From: Syngnathus acus
Lineage: Eukaryota > Chordata > Actinopteri > Syngnathiformes > Syngnathidae
Assembly: GCF_901709675.1 (NCBI RefSeq)
Contig: NC_051106.1
Location: forward strand, 7,266,001-7,330,000
Length of the DNA: 64,000 nucleotides
Direction: 5' to 3'
The notes under the pieces are model-generated. The model searched no databases and was not told the origin of the DNA. It was given only the letters and a program-made list of their open reading frames with translations. The position numbers and the translations under genes were made by a program. Below, one piece after another: positions 23,192-36,593 of the stretch. The stretch's first letter is position 1. Each line of letters starts with the position of its first letter.

Positions 23192-23265
23192 TAGGTGCTG
23201 TTGTTTTGTTTAGCAACCGAGTTTAGATGGGCTCTCATGTGTGGACTGATTGAATTAAATATAAC
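23192..23265. repeat. Single diverged unit related to the 47.9-kb tandem repeat
   Basis: GGTGCTGTTGTTTTGTTTAG followed by CAACCGAGTTTAG, and later GACTGATTGAATTAAAT. It follows the 47.9-kb unit (GGTGATGCTGTTTTGGTTAG, CAACAGAGTTG, GACCAGTCTCATTAATTTAAT) over about 70 bases. Confidence 0.5.
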
Positions 23266-24185
23266 TCGATTTTTGGGGTGAGCTCTTTTTTTTTAACATT
23301 TATTTGTGCATCACTCATATTGAGTAATATTATTCTTGAATAAGATGTACTTGTAAATGAACGTCAAGGAGGAAATCACTTTTCATCTGCAGTTTTTCTC
23401 ATCTGGATTTCACCCCCCCACCACACACCCCTCCTTTGCACAAAATCCATTTTAACGTGAAATAATTGAGTTGAGGCGCGGCGCAGCTAATCTCAGCGCA
23501 CCGGCTCTCCAATCTTGAATTCTAATTATCTCATCATGAACTTTAAGAAAGAGGCAATGCTTTAATGGCTTTTTAACTCCGTAAGAGGTGACTGAGTGGG
23601 CCGTAGATAGTTAATGTGTGTGCGCGCGTGTCACACGCACGAATACGTAGACTCTTCTGGTCTAGACGACGTGCTGCAGCTAGCATCTCCCGCTGTGCTC
23701 CCGCCCTCCATCAGCACCACCCCACTTCCACCACCCACCATTCCCCTAATATCCTGGAGGCATTTTTCTCATTATCAAATATTGTTTGATGTCTTTCTTT
23801 CCCGATGATTAACCATGGTCACCAAACACCGGGCCGGAATGTTTAAAATTTAATTTTGGGCCTCGGAAGTACCTGCAGGAGGGGGGAGGGGTAGGGTGGA
23901 TGAGCACAGGGGACGCAGCGTGTTTTATGTACGCCACACGCTGGAAAACACAATAAATCCTGGAGGAGAATCATTAGCGGAATACTAGTGCTTTTTACGA
24001 CCATTGTTATTCAACGCTGTATTGAGACGCAGTAAATTATTCTCTTTATTATCGGTCCATGGATTCAGGCCTGTATTCTGTTTAATTATGTTATTCCTCA
24101 CGCCGCATAGATATATGTACGTGTAAAAAATCCACTCGACACGGAAATGCAAATGCTACACGTATACAAGATAAATATTTAATTC

Positions 24186-24372
24186 CGGGGTGGGGAAGCT
24201 TTTTGCTATCAGAGGCCATTTGAGTTTTTATCGTCCTCCGAGGACTATACTAAATTTCAGAAAAAATATCTACCAAATGTCTCTATTTTGGAAGAGTTCC
24301 TCTGATCAGATGGACCGGATTGAATGTCGTCAGGGGCCCGTATAATGGTCGTAGTGCCATAGGTTGCATAGC
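24186..24372. repeat. Dispersed repeat fragment
   Basis: GGGGTGGGGAAGCTTTTTGC, then CAGAGGCCATTTGAG and GTCGTCAGGGGCCCGTATAA, resemble a dispersed teleost element whose copies share a GGCCGTA...GGCC end. Non-coding. Confidence 0.45.
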
Positions 24373-24564
24373 TTTAATTTAACCGAAGCAATTAGTGTAT
24401 TTTTTGTGACTTGTTTTTGTTGCAGTAACCATATCCATCAGAACAACCTAAAGACGTAAAATTCAAATTTGGAGCAAAATAAAAATGGCGTTGGCTTATT
24501 TTATTGGAATAAATGCAAACTGCCAGAGAGATAGAGCAAAGTAGAGAGGAAGACAGTAAGGAGC

Positions 24565-24594
24565 GAGAGAGAGAGAGAGAGAGAGAGTGTGTGT
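24565..24594. repeat. Compound (GA)11(GT)4 microsatellite
   Basis: Perfect GA run passing directly into GT. Confidence 0.95.
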
Positions 24595-26106
24595 GAATGA
24601 AAGGTTATGCGTCGTCCCGTGTGTTTGTATTGTCAATAACTGGAGATGGCTGTCAGGAAAAGTGGGGAGATAAAGGTCAATAACTCAGGCAAATGTGTTT
24701 GTATTTGTGCACTCCTGCTGATAGCAAAGCAAACGTCAGGGCCCCGCATGTGTGTGTGAGTGTGAGTGCGAGACGACCCTCACAACAATAACACAAATAG
24801 CGAGGTCTTAGGGCTGCACCGAGACGCTCATTATTATCGTTGTCGTCGCGGGTGCTGGAAATGAGAGGGAGCCTCGGCACATGGCGGTGACAGCCGGCGC
24901 GGTGTCACTCAAAAGTCACTTAATAATGAAACACGCCAGAGATCAGAATAGACGACGATAAAGTGCAAACACAAAGACATGGTGCCGCAGGAGCGCTTTA
25001 AGAAATAAATACTGTATTTGCCCCATTTTTGTCTCATTATAAACAGGCTCTTGAAATGAATTAAATTTAAAAAAACTATAATAATGAAATTCAAATATTT
25101 TTTACCTTGAATTTTTTTACTCCCCAATGTTATTTAGTATTTATTTTTATTTATTTTATTGTCTTTATTGTATGCTATCATTTTATCATTTATTTCACCA
25201 AGCAGCGACCATGTTGCTGGAGCGTTTTCAATTTCAGAAAAACTTAGACCATTAAAATAAGTACATAAATAAACAACAATCAAACATGATCAATTAAAAA
25301 ACATCAATTTTCAGACCAAAAATCAACATAAACACTTTTCCCGCGCTTTCCCACACTCAGTTAAGCAGTAATCTAAAAGTGTAATCTATTTTTCATGCTC
25401 ACTCATTTTCTTTTCTTTTTTTTTTTTTTTACCGCACCGTTTAATGCAACTCTCGGTGGCCTTGAGCGTCATAAATGTGCAATTAACAATCTTGACTAAT
25501 TCATGAGAACCTAACAGAGAGCACAACTACTATAACACAGGCTAACGGTTATTGTTGTGCTTTTAATTGCCTGACGAAGAAGACGAAGAAAGTGGCGCCG
25601 TTTTGGACATACCATCGGGTTACCATGACGACAAGAAGCTCTCCCAAGCAGTTGCTGATATTAACTTGACTGCTTTAACCGGTTAACAAATAAATGAGCC
25701 TGATTTGGTCGCGCAGTGATGCCTAAAAAAAACCCATTTGTTTGTGTGCCTTCCCAAAAAAAAACAAAAAAAAAACATTCTAGGTATGTCATTTTTAACT
25801 GTGGAATCACGCTCACATCTTCCTGCAACGAAAGGCCTAATTAAAGCAGTAAATCATCACAAGTGGCGCTCACACCTAAAATGGATGCCTCTCATTTACT
25901 TATTTTGTTTCCGGAAGCGCTCGATCCCCCACAATGCGCAAATGTTCTCCTTTATGTTGCGAGCAGATGAGATTAAATGTACTCTTAGTGTGCATAGAAA
26001 GTCCATAAGGGGAGGGAGGGGGTATAAAAGAAGCGCACCCTCCCCTGCCTCCCCCCCCCCCGTCAGCCACAGTTTGTTTGTTGGCTGCTTTACATTACAC
26101 GTGATT

Positions 26107-26114
26107 ATGCAAAT
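26107..26114. promoter_or_regulatory. Octamer ATGCAAAT
   Basis: Exact POU octamer. Isolated single motif. Confidence 0.3.
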
Positions 26115-26260
26115 CCAGAGCTGTTCCTGTGCATTATGGGCCAAACGCATCATCAAGATCTTTTCTAAAGCAGTCAAGGAGCTATTTCGGCATTCTTTTA
26201 TTATCCGCAACAAAGAAAGTCTTTTGTTCACGCTTTGCCGCACGCACACTTTGGAAAGAG

Positions 26261-26287
26261 ACACACACACACGCACACACACACACC
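26261..26287. repeat. (AC)n microsatellite
   Basis: AC repeats with one G interruption. Confidence 0.95.
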
Positions 26288-26322
26288 TACAGAGCACTGC
26301 TTCTGCCTTCCGTGACTTACTA

Positions 26323-26340
26323 CTGTCCCCTAGTGGTGCG
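26323..26340 (-). promoter_or_regulatory. CTCF-like site
   Basis: The minus strand reads CGCACCACTAGGGGACAG; one core mismatch (A for G). Confidence 0.4.
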
Positions 26341-28321
26341 AGACCGCCCTATTTCACTCCTAATCCCTGCATTTCCTTCAACTACACCTGACTCCTGCCT
26401 CTGCCCCCCCACCCTCCACCCCATGCCCTCTCTTTGCCTTATCATGCTCAAACATTTAAAGGCTTGATTTGTTGTATTGTATGACAGAGAGCTCCCATTA
26501 TGCGTCCACACTGTGTCCACAGTGGCTTTTTGCCTCAATGGCCACCTCAAACAGAGTCAACAAAAACAGGAACCCTGGTGTTTTGTGGCTATTGTGAGCC
26601 AAAGGGCCCCGTGTCAATAAGGTATTGTTTGGCGTGAGCGCCGCACCGAAACTGCTGTGAGAATGTTATCAGGACCCGTGGACACGGAGAGTGTGCGTAA
26701 TGGCGCTAAAATGTAAGTAAGATTGTTTGGACAAGAACGAGCCTTGATGTGGCGCTTACTAAAATACTTACAACAAATTAACGGTAGAAAACCTTTGCTG
26801 TACTTTTCAAGTGTTCAAAATATAACTTTAGGTATATTTTAAATTTTAATTCAACTGCTCTCAGCTCATCATTATGACTAATATTCATCATTGTTCTGAA
26901 AGGATAAAAAATATATGACTGTGAGTACGGTTATATTGTTTGTCAACATGGGTTGCTTCACCGTTTGTATTCAAGCTGTAATTTAATAGGTTATATCGTC
27001 ACAACACTGTCAACTTTAAGATTGTTTCGGTTGTTTTAATCACACAAAGGTAAAAACAACAAGCACAAACAAATTCAAGATTTGCAGGTATGTCAGAAAA
27101 GTTCCAGGACTGAAACGGTATTTCTATGAGCAACTCAACTATACAGCATTTGCACTAGTCCCTCGCGTTCCCTCACCGGTAGCTAACAGTACGCATTTTT
27201 ACGCGCGGCGTTTCTTTCGGATCCCAGCTATCCCAAGCCCTAATTGGTGCGATAACCTGGAACGATGCTAATAAACAGCAGGCTAAAAAGGGTCAGCCCC
27301 GAGTGGCAAGCGCACGGACACACACCGTCAAGTCACTCACGTCAAAGGAGCAATTAGACGGGTTATAGAGAATGGCACCTCTGCCTCCGGTGCGGCCCGC
27401 CACCGCTGGGAAGGCTTCTGGAGCAAAGAGGCCTATCAGTCAAAGCCAAAGCACTTTTGCATTCATTAGTCTGTTCGGCTAGATATCAATTATTCATTTA
27501 CAAGAGCGGCCACTGGATTATTTCTGTCGCCGTCAGGCTTGTCCCATCAAGTCTCGATCACGGCCTGGTTGATGAAGTATGCATTGTTGTTAATATGATC
27601 AATCAGAAGAGATTTAAAAATAGTCTTCTTTGGTAAACCAAATGGCTCTGGATTTTGGCACCCTCAAAAATACAAGTCAGCTGGTTTGACCTCGCGATGC
27701 AGGGAAAAAAAAAATAATGGCATAAAAATGAGTGAGTCGGGTGTGCTGTGTTAGAGATGTAATTAAATATTGTGGGGAGGTGACAAAAAGCAGACCTTGG
27801 ACTTAGTCCTCGTCTTTGAGCCTCGGCAGACACTCCTGCATGATGCAATGGAAGGCCGGGGATTGAGGCCGTGAATTGCCCCCCCCCCCCCCATCCCATC
27901 CCCATTGGGTTTGTGCTGCACTTGCAGAGTGAGTCTCTTCACAAGAATGTGTCTAATTTAGTGGCTAAGAGGCAGATTTATACCTGTGCTAGTTACGAAG
28001 AAGGTTGCTCCCCAGAGAGGCCCGATGACTGTTTACGGGCGGAGCCACAATGCCTTAGCAGATGATGAAGCACCTGCCAGCGCTCCCCCACGTCTGCGCC
28101 GTCCCGTTCTGTCTGCCCCGTTCGCATCCCTTCTCCTTTTTTTTTCCCGTTCTCGAGCCATCCCTTCGCGTCGTCGGCCTCCTCGGGATTGTGTTGCTAA
28201 CAGCCATTTCCCACTTTTCTCCCAAGAGCGAATCCATTTACTGGCTGGCTCTGCCGCCGCCGCTGCTGAGCTTTCATCTGTACATCCCTCTGCTTCTTCT
28301 CTTTTCTCTCCTGCTCCTTCT

Positions 28322-28347
28322 ACACACACACATACACACACACGCAC
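28322..28347. repeat. (CA)n microsatellite, interrupted
   Basis: Imperfect CA repeats with T and G interruptions. Confidence 0.9.
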
Positions 28348-28797
28348 GGCCGTCAGCCATCAGCGCACAGAACTGTGGTCAGGTTTTGTTTATGGCCGGG
28401 AAAGGCAATATCGAGATTGTTTCAGAGCGGTGTCATCACTCGAGATGTATCGCTGTCAAGAGTGTGTTTTATACGTCTGGGCCGGCGGCCGCGGCCATTT
28501 TGGGAAGCAGAAAATATCATATCGTATGACCTCCTCCGGAATAAAAGTAAACTATCAGCTGTAAATCCGATACGCAACTACAGAGGGGGTGTGTTAAAAG
28601 GGAAGGCGAGTTAAGTGGGCTCTCCGTAAAGATGGCCAGAGAAATAAAGATCAGGTCATCCTGCTGTGAGCTTATTGACTTTGTATTGTTGATAATTGTA
28701 AAACTAAGTAGACTCATACTTTTTAATCAGCCGCTTCTACCGGCAGCTATTTCCCCAATCGACTATGAGGAGAAATGTATGAAACGCACAGTCTAGT

Positions 28798-28813
28798 CTG
28801 CCATCTACTGGTG
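28798..28813 (-). promoter_or_regulatory. Weak CTCF-like site
   Basis: The minus strand reads CACCAGTAGATGGCAG, a variant of the CTCF core with AT in place of GG. Confidence 0.3.
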
Positions 28814-31102
28814 ATTGGTGGTATCACAACTTAGCTAACAATACCTACGGACTTTCCATTGGCTGAGCCTTGTTGTGGCGATCGCCCATCCATCAATGTC
28901 CCTAATGAGGCACCGTAGAGACAGCGAAGACTTTCTGGGCCGTCTACTCCACTTATTTTTTTTTTCCAAAATTTCCTCAATGAGCTCGTCACGCAATATT
29001 AGGCAGCACGAACAAAGTAGAACAATTCAGTATATCGATTCCAAGTGTCCATCGCAACACAATGTAGCTTGATGGAGGCAATTTTAGTCATGAATTGACC
29101 TTTTCTCTCCTTGCACTCCGCCATTGAAAGGGAAGTACATCATCCTTTTCTATCTTCTATACATGGAGGGGGGGCGGGGGTGAGTGAGAGCGACCGCTCA
29201 CTCGTCAACTACCCGTTACCATCAGGTGTGTGTGAGGAACATAAGGCGTCTCGTTCAAGGATGCAATTAGGGGGATTGAACTGCGCCCCGGTGGTCGCTT
29301 GACAGGCCACTTTACATCCTGTCCCAGCGCGACCTTGTCGCGGGGGCAAGAGAGGGCTTTTTAGTACAATGACAGCATCTACACAGAGCACGAGTACTTA
29401 CATTTGAGTAGTCGCCAATACCGCGCAACGATACTTCACCTTCAAATGCGATGTTATTTCTCTCGTCATCGCAAAGTTATTTTTAAGGTCATGAAAACGA
29501 CCAAAATAACTCAAATCAAGCGAAATGAAATAACGTAAATACTTCAAAATAAACAAAAAACGGAAATTACGACACGGAAACTTATGCGGTTTTTTTTTCC
29601 AATTATTAATTTCCCTCAAAATATTTTGAATGCAATATACTGAGTTTGAAACTTTCAAAATGAAGCTTCAAAATGATTCATGAACCAGTGTAGGGTTTAT
29701 TGAGCCCTCTAGATGGCGCTCTCCGTTCACCTTAGTGCTGAATGTACACTAACTTGTCATCTGGAAGGGTTGTCACGATATATCAGTACATGACAAGAGG
29801 AAGTGACGTCTGACAAATCGCAACCCGCTGCTGCGACCACATCTAAGCTCGAATGTAGGAGGGAAAAAAATTGATGGCGTCACTCACGTCACGTTAACAT
29901 GTTTTAAACCTCGACAGTTGTCGTCGTCGGTTCAGGCCTGTAATTTAATGCCATTAAAAGTGTCTTGAGGGGGAAGGTTGAGGAGGGGGCGGGTTTCTAA
30001 AGTGAAGCTGAATTTCTCCGCATCGGAAACTTTTTTGGCATCTCTTGAAAGCATAAAGACCAGTTGGCACGTTGATGTTGCCATCGTAAAGTCAATCACG
30101 ATCGCTCCAATTGCCCGGCAGTCGCTGTCGGTTCGTCCCCTCTCAACTGATGACGCGAGATGCGCGTGGGGGTGAAAAGCTGCGCGTACGTGTTTGCGCA
30201 CGTGTTCATGTGACACGCCGACATGAACGTGAACAGGAGGACAAAATGGTGGAGGAGGGTTCGAGTCGCGCATACATCAAAACTGTTGACATGTTGTGTT
30301 CAGGAAATGGGACCCACAAAAAATTGTCTATAATTATTAAGAAAAATTAAAAAAAAGTAGCAACAATTATAACGCCCGAGCAACTCTCACTTTCTAAATG
30401 GCTGCACGTTGGAAATTATTTTTTTTTTTCCGGGAATTACTGTCAGGTTGTTCTGATTTGTATGCGAGATGGACCTTTTCATGTCAAAAGAATACGATAG
30501 CCCACAAGCTCTTTACATTACGGGCAAACATTTGCAATTATGATGAATTCCGCCCGCTTATCTCAAAAGGAACAGGTTCTTACTGATGGACAAGTCGACG
30601 TTTTAATGAAATAAACGGCTCTGAGCTGATGAAATAAAGATTGCTCCACCTCAGGGCGCCCTCAAATTAAATTATCAAGATGACTATGCGCGCGGTGGCC
30701 TCATTAACTCGGGTGCGGTAACAGCGGGAGCTTCGCGCTTGGACTCTGTTAGAATTTCAAAATGTGAAACCTCGAAAGTCGGACATCTTCAGTTCAATCT
30801 TTGAGTCAAAACCAGTTCTGTAAGTTTTGTACATTTCGACAACCTTTGGCCCATTGAACTCTGCAGCTTCCACTGTAGTGCCCGCCCTGGCGTCACCACC
30901 TCCCCCCTCCCCTCCCGGATCTACGCGCTTTCCCGTGATAACCAACATCCAAGTGGATCCTTTTGACTCCACGGGGACAAACTAATGTTCAAACCATGTG
31001 TTGTCCCAGGAGTCCTCGTGAGTGGACACTGCCGCAGATAAACACAGAGCACCGTGGTGCGTCAGAAGTCGCTCCCCATTAAAACAATGTTGGTGCCGGC
31101 GC

Positions 31103-31130
31103 GGGGGGGGGGGGGGGGGTGCTGGGGGGG
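31103..31130 (+). repeat. G17 and G7 runs
   Basis: 17 G followed by TGCT and 7 G. Confidence 0.9.
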
Positions 31131-31408
31131 TTTGCGAGTGGCAATGGGAAACACCTGTGTTGGGGTGAACGTCAGGGCAGTGGGTTGGAGGGCAGCATTT
31201 TACCACTGTTGAAGAAGGAAGTTAAAGCGAGGGGGAGGTCTGAATTTACAGTACTCCACACAGGAGCACAACATCCTTGCAGTTGCTGGTGGGAAAAGAG
31301 GGCGGCCATTTTCTTTGTACTGCTACTTACTGTCGATAGAAAAAGACATCACAGTGCTGCCTAAAAGCTCAGGTAACAACCAGCTCAACTCTTTTCTGGG
31401 TTTGGCCA

Positions 31409-31512
31409 TGTGATGTCATTTTCAGTCGACGGCAAGTGGCAGTGGAAAGCAAAATGGCCGCCGCCTTAGATGGATTTTCTGCTTAATTCATATTCCACAA
31501 ACACCATTTTAA
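31409..31512. repeat. Dispersed repeat, copy 1 of a pair
   Basis: Shares TGTGATGTCATTTTCAGTCG, then CAAAATGGCCGCC, AGATGGAT and TTAATTCATATTCCACAAA, in order, with 62180-62270. Internal spacing differs by small indels. Confidence 0.75.
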
Positions 31513-32122
31513 TCACAATATTGTGTTTAGACTAGTTTGGAAAATGTTGAACTTGACATTCCCTTTAAAAGTTTATAACAACAGAATCCTCAATGCTAGT
31601 GTCATTAGCATCAAGCTAGCTGAATTACAAATAACACCATAATAATTTTAAATTAAAACTTCTTGTAAAATTCCCTTTTAAATTTCATGACGTCCCAATA
31701 AATTTGAATTAAATGTAGAAAAAAAACACAGTAACGCCCAAAGTGTTGGGAAGGTTTTTAATTTAGCTAATTGCTGGCTTTTAACTTCCTGCGATCCAAT
31801 TTTATTTCATTTTGATTCCAAATTCAAGGTAATATGACTTGAAACATCACAAGCCCTTGAGCACTCACAATAGCCGTTGTTTTATAGTGCATTAAAAAGG
31901 CACATTAGAAAGATAAGCATGGCGGATCCCGTTGCGCGTTCCGTAACATCTATCTCCGAGAAAGTATGCACACGGTAAAAATAAAACATGTAAATCCCAA
32001 ATGCCATAAAAAATGTGCAACAGAGCATCCCCGTTTCCCGCCGCTGCCAGCCGCGGCCCGGCGCCTCACCTTGCAGTCAGGTTGATCATCCCATCGTCTG
32101 CATCCTCGTCCTGAGGGCCCGG

Positions 32123-32136
32123 CTGTCAATTTATCA
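32123..32136. promoter_or_regulatory. MEIS half site joined to HOX/PBX-like site
   Basis: CTGTCAATTTATCA joins the MEIS core CTGTCA to a TGATAAAT-type PBX/HOX word on the other strand, within a GC-rich, repeat-free stretch (about 32030-32280). Confidence 0.35.
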
Positions 32137-33211
32137 GCCTCTGCCTTTTAATTCGGCGCTTTCCGCGGTGTGAGCATCCGTCTCCGCTGTCTGCCTGCGC
32201 CGCCGGAGCATCCAGAGCGTGGCGGCGTGCGGCTGACTGATGTGGAGCCCGCGACTGACAGGTGGAGGCAGGTTTGCGATAGAGTAATGATCCTTTTTGC
32301 ACTAGAAAAAGATGTAGAGCAGTGCAGCCTTCACCACGTGCTCTCAGAGTCAAATAGATGATAAGCTCGTTTGTATATTCCACAGCCTCATTTGCTTAAT
32401 AAGGTGTCTCTTGTGTAGATTGAACTCGCAAAAAAATGCCCCATCATATTTATATCGGTGTTTCTATATTTTTGGGATTATTCTATTTATATCTATTCTA
32501 TTATTATTATATTTATATCTATTTATACTTATGTATAATATAAGACATTATAATATACAGTTGAAAATCAAAATTTGCTTGATTTATTTTTTTCTCATTT
32601 TTCTTGACCACTTGTTGCTAGGCAGAATTCCCGGGGCTAAGAATTAACTGCCCTATAGCCCAGTTCATTGGAGGCTGCTGAAACTCCGCCCCCTCGACTT
32701 CCAACTCCGCATGACAGTGTACTCATAAAGATCCCAAGACAAGCTGGCTCTTAAGATCTGTCACGATTTTTGTCTGTCAGCACTGTTTTTGCTTCTAGCA
32801 AAACTATTTTAATCATCGCCTCCGTGTTGATAAACGAGAACTCAAATCTATTCCAGGACTCCTAAGTATGCAATTACTGTATCATATTAATGCTAAAAGT
32901 CTCTCCCCTCCGTCATCGTACACCACCTAAAATCAGCGCGAGACAAATGACACGTAAAAATATCATAAATTCTCGGTTAATTTTTGTGGCGGCGTCGTCG
33001 TCACCTTCCCCGCCGTAATCCCCTCCCCGCCTCTTCATCACTCTCCCCTCCATCACACTCCAGCTCCCCGCGTCTAACCAAATTAATTACTGTGTTTTAT
33101 TTCATGCAGGTGTCAGGATGGAATGATGAATGACTCGTAATATCAACACAATGCAATGAAGGCGATGCGCCTGCTTATGTCGCCGGAGTGCTTACATGCA
33201 GACGACACACC

Positions 33212-33234
33212 CACACACACACACACACACACAC
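33212..33234. repeat. (CA)n microsatellite
   Basis: Perfect CA run of 11.5 units. Confidence 0.95.
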
Positions 33235-35638
33235 GAAATCTCCAGGGCTGGCGATATCCAGTTTCATATATGATATTAACTTACAGGGGGAGCCATTATG
33301 GCCTCAATGCCATTACCAGTGGTAGCAGCGGGGGATAATAGAAGTGAACTTTTCACAAAAAGGTCCTCATAATTGCAGGCTGGACCCTTCTTGATAACAT
33401 TTCATATCGCTACGTACTGTACACCAGTCTCCTCATTACGGCCTCGGAGCATTTGCGCCATTGCGTAATGAGCGTCGCGGCGGCGAAGGTCATCTTAATG
33501 GGCTTCGACTTGCAGTCAGGGGGCCAGAGGTAATATTCTAATGAGAAAAAGCCACTCTGCCAATTTAGCAAATCTGCACGGATGCCGTTTTATTGTAGCT
33601 TTCCGACTGAAGGCCCTTTTGTTGTCATTGGCAACGGCGCCGGCTGGCGCTGAGCGCTTTCCAGTCCGCTTTGCTGCGCAGTAGATTTAACGCAAGCATA
33701 CACACCCGGTTATTTTTCCCACATTTCACATCTACTTCACACACCACTCGGCGTTTATGGGAAGCTACAGTTCATCGGTTGTTTACTCACAGCTGGACGA
33801 GCATCGGAACCAGCCGGCAAAAAGAATGAACGTTAACCCCGCCAGCCAGTGCTTGTGTGCGTTTCTCGGTTGGCCGTGCATGTTGTTGATTTGGAGTTTG
33901 CCAGAGCTTGTCTTCTTCCAAACACCAAGGAGAAATGTGATGAAAATACGATAACAGATTTAGAAAATGCATAATGAGCAATAGGACATTTTTTTTACAT
34001 TATTATTTATATTAATATTATTTTTCTTAACTTTTAGACCAACTAAAAGTTGTTTTCTCGCTCGACTACATCGTTTTCACGTACATAGTAGTTTCAATTT
34101 AAAACCGTCACTCGTAAACAGCCCCTTAGCGCTTCAATGTTTTTGTAAATCATCAATGGCTGACTTTCAATGTAAAAGTTTCTGTTCGTGAACGCATTGA
34201 ACAAAATGTCACTTGCATGTGGGCGTGTATACTTTGGGGCTTTAAAACAAAGAAAGAAAAAAACCCATTTGTCAAATTCCAATCAAAGCACAAAGGTGCG
34301 TAAAGCGCTTTTCAATCAGCGTGCGCCGAAAAACGGTCGGGCGCGGAAGAATGAACCCGCTCGGCACGGCGCTGTGTAAAAGTGTGCGCAAGCTTTAAAG
34401 GTGATAAAAACGGCACGGCGGAGAATATCATCTTGAAGATAAGACGCCACCCGGCTTTCCACGGGCCACATCGGTTTTTATTGCATCTGGCAGCAAATTA
34501 AGGCCCGTGTGGAATATAAAGGACGATTGAAAATGAAACCCCGGGCAAAGACTGCATTCAGCCTGACTGCTTTCTTCCCTCAGCGCCGACATTCAACTTT
34601 GATTCTCACACGGGGTCCTCTGATGACGATGATGAACCATAAAAAAATGATATAGCTCAATAAAAGTACAAAAAGGCCCGAGTTCATAAAGAGGACCTGA
34701 GGGCCATGTTAGGTTGGACGCATTTCTCCTCCCTCCGCTGGCTTTTAGAGATGATTACCTCGGATATTTATGGACGAAACATTTTTTGATTACGGCGACT
34801 TCGCGTGCCTCTTTGTTTCTATTTCATCTCGGACGTCTGAGTCGTCCTACAATAAACACCCAAAATGGTGCGCGGGGTGATCCATCTCCAGATTTACACA
34901 AAGCCGACCCAGCGAATACACCTTTGTGATTGGGTAGCCAGCAAGTACTTAAAATGTAATAGGTATTGAAATATTTTTTTTTAATGGGCACTATGTGCTA
35001 CCATTGACACTGAAAGTCATGAGCGTCCATTGGCATGGAAAAGGGGGGGGTCCAACGGGGCTCTGCCCCCCCCATGTGCTCACCTTAAGCGAGACATCCA
35101 CAACATTTCCTAATCATGCACAAGGCATCTGCTGGAAAAATAAAATAAAAGTAAAACTCCGGCGCCTCACAGCTGTCAACAGAATCGGAAAACTGCCGAT
35201 TTTTCAAATGGCGTCGTCGCGGCCGCCTTGGAATTCAATCCCACGTAGCGATGGATCACCCGATTCCATTCGTCATAACATCGGCTTTTATGTCAATATG
35301 TCACATCCTAACAGTCAACAGCGGGTTATGATTGGATTCGCCGCCGACACTTTTATCCTTTCTGAGACCGTCTTGTCCTCTTCAGGCGGCGTGTGATGTG
35401 ACTGCAACCCCCCCGATGCATACAGGAAATAATCAGGGCCACACAGGCCGGGGTTCAGACGGAAGCAAATACGTTCAGAGCGTGTCATAAAACAATACCG
35501 CGCACATTAAACGCACACACAATGCCTCCCTGCGCAGGCGGCGCACAACAGAGGTACTCAAAGGGGGACACAAAACACAGGAAAAAAAAAAAACGTGTGC
35601 CGAGCGTTACCCCCCTTGACGAAACTCTCCCCGAGTGC

Positions 35639-35646
35639 ATTTGCAT
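35639..35646. promoter_or_regulatory. Octamer ATTTGCAT
   Basis: Exact POU octamer inside a repeat-poor stretch (about 35600-35800). Confidence 0.3.
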
Positions 35647-36567
35647 AAAACATTAAGCTTAACAAAATGATTACACCTGACAAGTTGAGTTGGAGGAGGA
35701 ACATCGCCGGTGGCAGGCGCTTTACTCGCACATCCCCGCCATCATTCTCTCGTCAAGCCAGGCTTTCACGGCCGCCTTTTGTAGGCGCTGTCACGCCGCC
35801 GCCTCGTGATTAATCCTTCGCCTTTTGTTTTTACCCCCCTTTCTCCCCTCTCGGTCCCTCCCGCAAAATCCAATAAGTTGCCCTTAAATCAGGTTACCCT
35901 GCACCTCGCAGATAGGAGCATTGTGACGGATATGCCAGAAAAAAAAAAACGAAAAAAAACCCACGGCAAGCTGTACCGCTGTGAAATCGTGCGGTTGCGA
36001 TTGCACGTTATGGCGCTAAGTGTTTGTCTTGTAATGCAATTAAAAGCGCGTGTAAGCCGCCTCCGCACACCTACCCGCTATTGTGTGGCATATTTAATAA
36101 TTTTATACGCACTTTTGTGACATTGCCTCCCCCGAGGGGAAACGGAATAATTTGGAGTAGCGTTTGGGAAAGAATAACTTTTTAACAGAACAGATGACAA
36201 TCAAAACATTAATATCCTTCTCAGTCGCATATAAAAAAAAAAGAAAAAAAGTTGAATACTTTGCTGAAGGATAGCTCGCAGATAAAGACGGGGGAGATTA
36301 TTGCCTCCTTTCATATCTGCCCCCCCGGCCCGGCGGCGCTGGGTTATGGTAATATCGTTTTTGAATATGTGCGAGCGCAAAACTTAAGAAATGAGTGGTG
36401 ATAAGGAGTGACAGCGCGGCAGAGGCGGCCCAGATCTGCCGACGTGACAGGTGATGTCAAGAAGCTGCGGCGACGCTGTCACCGTGACAAACTTTTCAAA
36501 AGAACAACACGGCATTATTGAAGAGAGCTGGATGCCATGACAGCGACGTCCCGACCGTTACGGGTTT

Positions 36568-36593
36568 GAGGGAGGGAGGGAGGGAGGGAGGGA
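36568..36593 (+). repeat. (GGGA)n run with G-quadruplex potential
   Basis: Six consecutive GGGA units supply more than four GGG runs separated by single bases, the classic G-quadruplex pattern. Confidence 0.8.

Larger units (their letters stand above)
20070..24185. other. Intergenic flank beyond the cdin1 promoter
   Basis: No recognised gene. AT-rich to 21.1 kb, then GC-richer, repeat-poor blocks (21170-21600, 21900-22450, 22600-22920) that look like regulatory DNA. The reading frame of 125 codons at 21179-21556 has no homology I recognise. Confidence 0.5.
24373..31102. other. Intergenic, microsatellites and CTCF-like sites
   Basis: Reading frames of 217 codons (25738-26391) and 192 codons (27986-28564) run through CA and C-rich simple sequence and show no domain. 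Three CTCF-like sites lie within 26.3-29.7 kb. No gene recognised. Confidence 0.5.

Noticed and set aside
25738-26391. 217-codon plus-strand reading frame, the longest in the window
   Set aside because: It runs through poly-A, C-rich and (AC)n simple sequence, has no domain or exon-like boundaries, and overlaps an equally open frame on the other strand.
27986-28564. 192-codon plus-strand frame
   Set aside because: Ser/Pro/Arg-rich composition comes from C-rich and CA-repeat DNA; other frames are open too; no recognisable family.
33181-33240. CRISPR-like regular repeat
   Set aside because: It is a CA microsatellite; no direct repeats with unique spacers occur anywhere in the window.
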